Source of the DNA: Chloroflexota bacterium
Lineage (GTDB): Bacteria > Chloroflexota > Limnocylindria > P2-11E
DNA length: 6,920 nucleotides
Assembly (NCBI GenBank): GCA_013695575.1
Contig: JACDAF010000284.1
Location: 1 to 6,920 of the forward strand
Direction of reading: 5' to 3'
Shown: one piece after another, positions 1 to 5,316 of the stretch
How the letters are laid out: each line of letters starts with the position of its first letter
Numbering within the stretch: position 1 is the first letter of the stretch
Notes under the pieces: model-generated
The model's input: only the letters and a program-made list of their open reading frames with translations
Databases searched by the model: none
What the model was told of the DNA's origin: nothing
Translations under genes and position numbers: made by a program

Positions 1-127
1 CGGGATGAAGGCGACGGGCAACGGCCACCGCGAGGCGGGCCGCGCCGCGCTCGACGTGTACTCGGAGTGGAAGTCGATCTACATCGACTACTCGGGCAAG
101 CTGCAGCGCGCCCAGATCGATCCCTGA
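1..127 (+). CDS. Aldehyde dehydrogenase family protein, C-terminal end only (partial)
   Basis: Reading from base 2 gives 41 residues and a TGA stop at 125-127. The peptide begins GMKATGNGHREAG, continues through ALDVYSEWKSIYIDYSG and ends KLQRAQIDP. This matches the C-terminal tail of NAD(P)-dependent aldehyde dehydrogenases. There a glycine-rich G-x-K-x-T-G-x-G segment precedes the oligomerisation strand (here KSIYIDYSG). These enzymes oxidise aldehydes to carboxylic acids in the cytoplasm. The catalytic cysteine and glutamate and the Rossmann fold lie outside the window, so the substrate class cannot be read. The frame is open to the left edge and the gene clearly continues upstream. It converges on the minus-strand glycosyl hydrolase, with 120 bp between the two stop codons. 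The superfamily call is fairly secure; the subfamily is unknown. Confidence 0.75.
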   Translation, partial: GMKATGNGHREAGRAALDVYSEWKSIYIDYSGKLQRAQIDP

Positions 128-180
128 CCGCTCGGTCGGGCAAAGCCCACGCTACCGCTCGGTCGGGCAAAGCCCTCGCT
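127..180. repeat. Two tandem copies of a 27-bp unit
   Basis: Bases 127-153 and 154-180 are the same 27-bp unit with one difference (A149 against T176). The first 22 bases of each copy are identical and contain cggtcgggcaaagccc. Each copy includes the small self-complementary element gggc-aaa-gccc (138-148 and 165-175), a 4-bp stem with a 3-base loop. The array begins at the last base of the aldehyde dehydrogenase stop codon, so it lies just downstream of that gene. It may be a duplicated terminator-like hairpin or a dispersed genomic repeat; the window alone cannot tell which. Confidence 0.85.
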
Positions 181-245
181 CGCTCAAACCCTGCTCTCTT
201 CGCCGGCTTCGCCTGACTCGTTCGCGAGGGACCCCGACCGGGTGG
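155..245. terminator. Candidate two-way terminator: long imperfect hairpin between convergent genes
   Basis: Bases 155-167 pair with 233-245 as 13 consecutive pairs, two of them G-T wobbles. After a small internal loop (caaag against ac), 173-179 (ccctcgc) pairs perfectly with 224-230 (gcgaggg). The 44-base loop can form two small hairpins, ggc-ttc-gcc (205-213) and, in competition with the long stem, ctcg-ttcg-cgag (217-228). The structure sits between the stop of the aldehyde dehydrogenase (127) and the stop of the minus-strand glycosyl hydrolase (248), where a shared terminator is expected. No T-tract follows on either strand, so it is not a classical intrinsic terminator. Its role is inferred from position and pairing only. 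Confidence 0.45.
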
Positions 246-247
246 CG

Positions 248-2260
248 CTACTTGACCGTGACGTACCAGAACACGCCGTAGTCCTCGAGCCACTGCGCGC
301 CCTCGATGAGCGGTCGGATGGCGAGGCGGTAGGTACCAGGTGCGCTCGGCGCCTGCACGGTGAATTGGAACCACGCGACCTGGTTCGGACCGACGTACTG
401 CGCCGGCTGGAGCGCGGCGCGGTTATAGCGGGGCCAGCCGGTCGCCGGCGATCCGTTCGTGCCATCGCCGCCGAGCACGCTCGCGCGGTCCTGGCCGGGC
501 TCGGGTACCCACGTACCGAGGTACGCCACTTCGCCCATCCGACCGCTCACCCACCCCATCGTCCCCGAGTTGTAGAAGGCCACGGTCGCGGTGCTGCGAT
601 CGCCCGCGCACAGCGTCGGGTAGCCGCTCTGCCCGTACCAGAACGCATGCAGCCCCGGGATCCCGGACGGCACCCGCGCGGGCGGGGCGATACCGGGACC
701 CTCGCTGCCCGTGCACGCGGCTGCGAGCGACGTGGTCGCGAGGCCACCGGCGATCACGTCGACGGTCGTACTCCGCGCGCCGGCCGCCACACGGTAGCGG
801 CCCGGCGCGACGTCGACGAAGCCGAACCAGCCCATCCCGTCGGTCGTTTGCGTCCGGACGACCGCACCGCTCGCGTCGCTCACGAGCGTGACGGCGCGGT
901 CCGCGATCGTCACTCCGGCGTCATCGCGGAGCGTTCCACGGACGTGGCCGAGCACCGGCTGGGTCTTCCACGGCATGTCTGGTATCTCCGCGGGTGACGA
1001 GAAGATCGGCGGCGTCACGGCGTCGTAGGGACCCGGCTGTGTGAGGGCCTGCGCGAGCAGCGCGCGGCTCGCCGCGCCGCTCCGCGTCCCGCTGTTCGTC
1101 TGCTCGTCGGGAGTGCGGTACGAGTAGCCGACCCAGCCGACGGCCAGGTTGCCCGCGGCGCTCGGGGCCAGAGCGTTGCGAATCTGGCGGACACTGTCCG
1201 CGATCGAATTGAGGTAGAGCGCGGAGCCGATGGCGGTCTGTCGCCGGAACTGGTTGTCCTTCGAGAACTCGCTCCACTCGTCGTACATCCGGCGCTGGTT
1301 GCCGGGCTCGGTGACGACGGAGTCGCGCTTGTAGTTCATCGGGATCGCGAGATCGACGATCCCCTCCGCAAGCCAGCCCCGCCAGTCCTGGAGCTGCTCG
1401 GCGTAGGTGCGCGTGCGCTCCCAGCCACCCTGCGACGCCGGCCCGGCTCCGTACGTGATCCCGTCGATGCTCACGCGGACGCGCGGCTTGACCGCATAGC
1501 TTTCGAGGTAGACGCGACGGACGATCGTCGTGACCTGATCGCGCCGCCACTGGGCCCACTGGGCATCCTGAGGTGCGGGCCGATCGGACCTGCCCGTCGC
1601 CGCCTGGAAGCGGGCGAGCGCGGTCGGGTTGTAGCCCCAGGAGGGAACGCCGCTCGCGAGGTTGCCATCGGGGTATCGGATCCGGTCAAGGTTCACGCCA
1701 TCGACGTCGTAATTGGCCACGATGCTGGCGACGAGGCGGGCGACCCAGTCGGCCGCGTCGGGGTGCCCGGGATCGAGCGAGTAGTCCCCGCTCTGCTGGT
1801 CCTGGCCGTCCGACCGGAAGGTGATCCAGTTCTCGCGTCCCGATGATGACGGGCCGTGCAGGTTGAACACGTGATCCGGCGCGGCGGGAGGCGCGGCGCC
1901 GCGCCAGATCGCCGTCGCGATCACCCACGCGTGCACCTGGATGCCCTGCGCATGCGCCTTCTCGATGAGCGTCTGGAGCGGGTCGAACGGCGCGGCCGCG
2001 ATCGGAGCGTCGGTCCGCGGCGCGATCGAGCGCGCGCAGAAGCAGTCGCCGCGGCGCACGACCTGCGCGATGATCGTGTTCAGGTTCGCGGACTTCGTGT
2101 AGGCGACCAGCTCGTCGATCTGCGCCGCGTCGTAGATGCCATCACCGAACGCGTCGACCCAGAGCGCGCGAAGCTGCGGCGTCGCGGCGTCGCTCTGCGG
2201 GGCAGACAAGGGCACGACCGCAAGCACGACCGCGAAGAAGACGGCGAGCGATCCGCGCAT
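248..2260 (-). CDS. Exported GHL10 (DUF187-type) glycosyl hydrolase with two C-terminal beta-sandwich modules
   Basis: A 670-residue protein. Residues 1-26 form a Sec-type signal peptide: MRGS, then a hydrophobic run (LAVFFAVVLAVVPLSA), with cleavage likely near SDAA. Residues about 29-420 match the GHL10 TIM-barrel family. They open with RALWVDAFGDG and carry YDVDGVNLDRIRYP at 184-197, the acidic family signature, then IPMNYKRD near 307-313. GHL10 includes E. coli DigH, which cleaves peptide-free peptidoglycan glycan strands; the substrate here is unknown. Residues about 436-505 resemble a carboxypeptidase-regulatory-like sandwich. Residues about 535-670 form an Ig-like module (FYNSGTMGW, APSAPGTYRL, EDYGVFWYVTV) of the NBR1-Ig kind, probably used for binding or as a spacer. 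Cysteines 516 and 551 flank the last linker and might form a disulfide. ATG at 2260 is chosen because AGGGG lies 5 bases upstream and the signal peptide follows directly. The frame is open to 2464, but that extension overlaps the upstream gene and lacks family features. Confidence 0.85.
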   Translation of the reverse strand: MRGSLAVFFAVVLAVVPLSAPQSDAATPQLRALWVDAFGDGIYDAAQIDELVAYTKSANLNTIIAQVVRRGDCFCARSIAPRTDAPIAAAPFDPLQTLIEKAHAQGIQVHAWVIATAIWRGAAPPAAPDHVFNLHGPSSSGRENWITFRSDGQDQQSGDYSLDPGHPDAADWVARLVASIVANYDVDGVNLDRIRYPDGNLASGVPSWGYNPTALARFQAATGRSDRPAPQDAQWAQWRRDQVTTIVRRVYLESYAVKPRVRVSIDGITYGAGPASQGGWERTRTYAEQLQDWRGWLAEGIVDLAIPMNYKRDSVVTEPGNQRRMYDEWSEFSKDNQFRRQTAIGSALYLNSIADSVRQIRNALAPSAAGNLAVGWVGYSYRTPDEQTNSGTRSGAASRALLAQALTQPGPYDAVTPPIFSSPAEIPDMPWKTQPVLGHVRGTLRDDAGVTIADRAVTLVSDASGAVVRTQTTDGMGWFGFVDVAPGRYRVAAGARSTTVDVIAGGLATTSLAAACTGSEGPGIAPPARVPSGIPGLHAFWYGQSGYPTLCAGDRSTATVAFYNSGTMGWVSGRMGEVAYLGTWVPEPGQDRASVLGGDGTNGSPATGWPRYNRAALQPAQYVGPNQVAWFQFTVQAPSAPGTYRLAIRPLIEGAQWLEDYGVFWYVTVK

Positions 2261-2275
2261 CACTGCCCCTAACGC
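2256..2275 (-). promoter_or_regulatory. Ribosome binding site fixing the glycosyl hydrolase start
   Basis: On the minus strand the sequence just upstream reads ttaggggcagtg followed by ATG, placing AGGGG five bases before the start at 2260. The other in-frame ATG, at 2281, has no purine-rich sequence ahead of it and would put seven extra residues before the signal peptide. The site lies in the 37-bp gap after the alpha/beta hydrolase stop, so this gene can be translated independently within the shared transcript. Confidence 0.6.
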
Positions 2276-2297
2276 TCGCATACACGGCGCCGCGGCG

Positions 2298-2843
2298 CTA
2301 CCGCAGGATCGTGTCGAGCCATCGCGAGACCGCACGCACCGCGTCGCGCTGCTCGCCTGCCCGAAGCTCGTGCCTGGCGCCCGGCAGACGCACGACGTCG
2401 ATGCGTGGATTGCGGCCGGCGATCCGCTCGATGGCGGCGAGCGGCCCGAGCTCATCGAGCTCACCCTGGACGATCAGGGTCGGGCACGCGACCGACTCGA
2501 GCGCGGCCAGGTCCCGGGGCCGCGGGCGTCCGGGTGGCGAGATCGGGTGCCCGATGATGGCGAGGGCGTCGGGCGGCTCCTCCGCCGCGAGGAACGCGCA
2601 GATCCGCCCGCCGAACGAACGCCCGACGAGCGCGATCGCCGTCGCGCCGCCCCGGCGGAGCGCATCGCGCGCCGCGCGGAGCTCCGCGATCTCGGCGTCG
2701 CGGTCTCGGCTCGGCCGCCGCGACGAGAACGTGATCCTCTGGGAGTCGATGCCGTGCGCCTCGAGCGCCCGGGCGAGCGCGACGAGGATCGGCTGATCGG
2801 CCGTGCCGCCGTAGCCCGGCGCCAGGACGGCCGCGCGGGTCAC
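2298..2843 (-). CDS. Small alpha/beta hydrolase (dienelactone hydrolase / KANL3-Tex30-like)
   Basis: A 181-residue cytoplasmic protein with no signal peptide. It opens with the first strand and oxyanion region AAVLAPGYGG (residues 4-13). The nucleophile elbow is GRSFGG at 74-79, with Ser76 as predicted nucleophile. Asp130 sits in LIVQGELDELG and His158 in GARHEL, completing a Ser-Asp-His triad in the right order and spacing. The small size, lack of a lid domain and GRSFGGR elbow fit the compact COG3571/KANL3-Tex30-type hydrolases, whose substrates are mostly unknown; esterase or thioesterase chemistry is plausible. It starts with GTG inside the ligD stop (GTGA at 2843-2840) and has no clear Shine-Dalgarno site, which suggests translation by ribosomes finishing ligD. 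The glycosyl hydrolase start follows 37 bp after its stop. The fold assignment is strong; the reaction is not known. Confidence 0.85.
   Translation of the reverse strand: MTRAAVLAPGYGGTADQPILVALARALEAHGIDSQRITFSSRRPSRDRDAEIAELRAARDALRRGGATAIALVGRSFGGRICAFLAAEEPPDALAIIGHPISPPGRPRPRDLAALESVACPTLIVQGELDELGPLAAIERIAGRNPRIDVVRLPGARHELRAGEQRDAVRAVSRWLDTILR
2840..2843 (-). other. GTGA start-stop overlap coupling ligD to the alpha/beta hydrolase
   Basis: The plus strand reads TCAC here, so the minus strand reads GTGA. TGA ends ligD (KRRA-stop) and GTG begins the hydrolase (MTRAAVLA). Overlaps of this kind usually mean termination-reinitiation, which ties the level of the second protein to the first. 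Confidence 0.8.
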
Positions 2844-5293
2844 GCGCGGCGCTTCGGGCGCCCTGCCGGCGAGGCCGCGCGCGGGATCTTCTGGTCCATC
2901 CCGACCGACGCGCCCAGGACATCGCCGACACGAGCGAGCCGCGCGGCCATGTTCGTGATGGTGAAGGCGTCGGGTCGCCCGAGCGCGGGGATCTCGTCCC
3001 AGCGAAGCGGCGCCGAGACCGGCGCGCGCCGGATCGGCCGCACGCTGTACGGGCCGGCGGTCGTCTTGCCGCGGGTGTTCTGCAGGTAGTCGATGTAGAT
3101 GCCGCGCCGCTTCGCCTTCGCGAACTCGAGCGTCACGAGCTTCGGCAGCCGCTCGCGCGCGATCTCGCCGATGCGCTCGGCGAACGCGCGCGACTCCTCG
3201 AATGTGTAGCGCCGGGCGATGGGCACGAGGACGTGGATGCCACGCGAGCCTGTCGTCTTCGGGAAGCCGACGAGGCCGAGATCATCGAGGATCGCCTTCA
3301 CGGCTCCGGCGACCTCCTTCACGTCGTCCCAGGTCGCCCCGGTCGCTGGGTCGAGATCGATCATCACGTTGTCGGGGTTGTCCGGCTTGTCGATGCGCGC
3401 GAGCCGCGGGTGGATCTCGATCGCGGTGTAATTCGCGAGCCAGACGACGGTCGGCAGATCGTTGCAGAGGATGTAGTCGTTGTCCGCTTCCTCGGGATCC
3501 TTCCAGCTCGAGATCCACTTCGGCGTGAAGCTGGGCTTCTGCTTTTGGTAGAAGCTCATGCCGCCGATCCCGTCGGGGAAAGGCTTCATCGTGAGCGCGC
3601 GGTCGGTCAACCACGGAAGCAGGAAGGGCGAGACGTCCGTGTAGTAGCGGATGAGGTCGGCCTTTGTGTAGCCATCCTCGGGGAACAGGACCTTCTCCAG
3701 GTTCGTGAGCTTCACGTCGCGGCCCCCGACCTTCAGCACCGCCGGAACGCGCGCCTGCTTCACCGCCGCCGGAGCGTGGACGGTCGCAGGCCGCTTGGTC
3801 GCACGCTCTGCCGCCTCCTGCGCGCGCTTCGCCGACACAGAGCCCTCCGCCCCGGTGCAGCCCTTCGGGTCGATGTCGGCGCGGAGCCCCCGGAACGTCG
3901 GGTGCCGGAGCGTCGCGTCGTTCGTGAGCTCCGTGTAGTGCACCTCGCACACGAGCTCGGGCAGGCACCACCGCGCGGGCTGGTTCACCCGCGGCTTCGG
4001 CTCGAAGGGACACGTCGGCGATTCCCGCTCGGTCAGCTTCGCGAGCAGGTCCCGGAGGGTCCTCTCGTCGAAGCCGGTGCCGACGTGGCCGACCGGCACG
4101 AGCTTCCCGTCGCGGTACACGCCCAGCAGCAGCGATCCGAGCGTGCTCTGCCGTCCACCTTGCCCGGCAGTCCAGCCACCGATGACGCAGTCCAGGGTCT
4201 TCTGCGACTTGATCTTGATCCATGCCGCGCTGCGACCGAACGTGTATGGCGAATCGAGCCGCTTCGCCACGATGCCCTCGAGGCCCTGCTCGCGCACCGC
4301 GGCGAACAATGCCTTGCCCGTGCCGACGAACGGCTCGGCTCGAGCTATCGCGCCCATCGGTGTGAGCACCTCCTCGAGCCGGCGCTGGCGCTCGTGCAGC
4401 GGCTGGCGCCCGAGATCTTCGCCGTCGAGCCACAGCAGGTCGAACACGTGGTACCGCACCGGCGTGCTGCGGCGCAGGCGCTTCACCGCGGATTCGTCTT
4501 GCACGTGCATGCGCGGCTGCAGGCGCTGGAACGACGGGACGCCCTTCTCGTCAAGTGCGACGATCTCCCCGTCGACGATCGCCTGGTACCCGCCGGTCAG
4601 CGCTTCGGCGATCCCGTGGGCCTCCGGATACTGCGCGGTGCAATCGAGCAGGTTGCGCGTCTGCAGCCGGACGACACCGCCGTCGACGAAGGCGAGCGTG
4701 CGCACGCCGTCCCACTTCGGCTCGTAGGAGAAGGCCGGTGAGTCGAACGGCTCGTCGGCGGAGCTCGCGAGCATCGGCGGCAGCCGTCCCTCGAGCGGGT
4801 GGTCCTTCGGCGCGACGCCGTGCAGGATCATGAGCCAGTCGCGGCCCTCGTTCTGGGTGGTCCGCACGATGACGTACTCGCCGGTCAGCCGCGTGCCGTG
4901 GAAGCGGACCTTGTACTCCGTCGGCTCGGTGCTGCCGCGCTTCGTGTTCTCCTCGACCAGATCGTACGTACCCGAATCCCAGATCGTCATCGCCCCCGCG
5001 CCGTAGCCGTCGGGGATGACGCCGTGGAACGTGAGGTACTCGATCGGATGATCCTCGGTGTGCACAGCGAGCCGCCGCTTCCCCGCTTCGAGCGGGGGGC
5101 CCTGCGGGACCGCGAAAGAGACCAGCACACCGCGCATCTCGAGGCGCACGTCCCAGTGGAGCCGCGTCGCGTGGTGACGGTGCACCACGTAGCGGCGGAG
5201 CGGGGCCGGGTCGGGCAAGCCGCCCTTTGGCTCCGGTGTCCGCTTGAAGTCGCGTTTGCGCTGGTACTCGGTGAGGCTCAATGTCGTACGCAC
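2840..5293 (-). CDS. ligD: NHEJ DNA ligase D (phosphoesterase-ligase-polymerase)
   Basis: An 817-residue three-domain enzyme that heals and seals double-strand breaks, normally with Ku. Residues about 1-165 are the 3'-phosphoesterase domain: KRDF at 13-16, His40, His46, Asp48 and Arg50 in RHHATRLHWDVRLE, then DHPIEY at 81-86. Residues about 170-480 are the ATP-dependent ligase. Motif I is EPKWDGVR (nucleotidyl lysine 193), motif III FDLLWLDG (284-291), motif IV EGIVAKR (339-345) and motif V WIKIK (358-362). The OB fold ends with LRHPTFRGLRADI. After an Ala/Lys-rich linker, residues about 525-800 are the primase-type polymerase, with metal-binding Asp646 and Asp648 in MIDLDP, TTGSRGIHV at 680-688 and a third acid, Asp735, in IYIDYLQN. 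The domain order and length resemble Pseudomonas LigD (about 840 residues), not the polymerase-first mycobacterial enzyme. The GTG start at 5293 places KRDF where that family has it, though no strong ribosome binding site precedes it. No key catalytic residue is missing. Confidence 0.95.
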   Translation of the reverse strand: MRTTLSLTEYQRKRDFKRTPEPKGGLPDPAPLRRYVVHRHHATRLHWDVRLEMRGVLVSFAVPQGPPLEAGKRRLAVHTEDHPIEYLTFHGVIPDGYGAGAMTIWDSGTYDLVEENTKRGSTEPTEYKVRFHGTRLTGEYVIVRTTQNEGRDWLMILHGVAPKDHPLEGRLPPMLASSADEPFDSPAFSYEPKWDGVRTLAFVDGGVVRLQTRNLLDCTAQYPEAHGIAEALTGGYQAIVDGEIVALDEKGVPSFQRLQPRMHVQDESAVKRLRRSTPVRYHVFDLLWLDGEDLGRQPLHERQRRLEEVLTPMGAIARAEPFVGTGKALFAAVREQGLEGIVAKRLDSPYTFGRSAAWIKIKSQKTLDCVIGGWTAGQGGRQSTLGSLLLGVYRDGKLVPVGHVGTGFDERTLRDLLAKLTERESPTCPFEPKPRVNQPARWCLPELVCEVHYTELTNDATLRHPTFRGLRADIDPKGCTGAEGSVSAKRAQEAAERATKRPATVHAPAAVKQARVPAVLKVGGRDVKLTNLEKVLFPEDGYTKADLIRYYTDVSPFLLPWLTDRALTMKPFPDGIGGMSFYQKQKPSFTPKWISSWKDPEEADNDYILCNDLPTVVWLANYTAIEIHPRLARIDKPDNPDNVMIDLDPATGATWDDVKEVAGAVKAILDDLGLVGFPKTTGSRGIHVLVPIARRYTFEESRAFAERIGEIARERLPKLVTLEFAKAKRRGIYIDYLQNTRGKTTAGPYSVRPIRRAPVSAPLRWDEIPALGRPDAFTITNMAARLARVGDVLGASVGMDQKIPRAASPAGRPKRRA

Positions 5294-5302
5294 CCCATTC
5301 TC

Positions 5303-5310
5303 GGAGGAGG
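5303..5310 (+). promoter_or_regulatory. Strong ribosome binding site for the DUF885 gene
   Basis: GGAGGAGG lies six bases before the ATG at 5317. This decides the start against the in-frame ATG at 5281, which would add twelve residues (MSYAPHSRRRRA) and overlap ligD. The site falls inside the 23-bp gap between the two divergent start codons, so on the other strand the same bases are ligD leader. Confidence 0.8.
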
Positions 5311-5316
5311 CGCGCC

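Noticed and set aside
242..997. A 251-codon plus-strand open frame at the left end
   Set aside because: It is antisense to the C-terminal modules of the glycosyl hydrolase and has biased Arg/Ala composition. No ribosome binding site is evident.
2261..2464. A 68-residue N-terminal extension of the glycosyl hydrolase
   Set aside because: It would overlap the alpha/beta hydrolase and put Ser/Arg-rich sequence ahead of an obvious signal peptide. The ATG at 2260 has its own AGGGG site.
3233..4741. A 502-codon open frame on the plus strand
   Set aside because: It lies antisense to ligD, whose catalytic motifs are intact across this stretch. The translation is Arg/Ala/Val-rich with no recognisable domain, typical of GC-rich shadow frames.
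5081..5097. A perfect 7-bp stem, 3-base loop hairpin (ccccgct-tcg-agcgggg)
   Set aside because: It lies inside ligD and encodes a stretch (LEAGK) that fits the family. In sequence this GC-rich it is expected by chance, and nothing suggests a regulatory role.
5244..5284. Possible promoter boxes upstream of the DUF885 gene (TTGAAG at 5244-5249, TTGCGC at 5256-5261)
   Set aside because: No convincing -10 hexamer lies at the right distance from either; the best candidates match only two or three of six consensus bases.
5281..5316. An upstream in-frame ATG for the DUF885 gene, adding MSYAPHSRRRRA
   Set aside because: GGAGGAGG at 5303-5310 is ideally spaced for ATG 5317. The longer start would overlap ligD and has only a weaker GGTGAGG sequence ahead of it.
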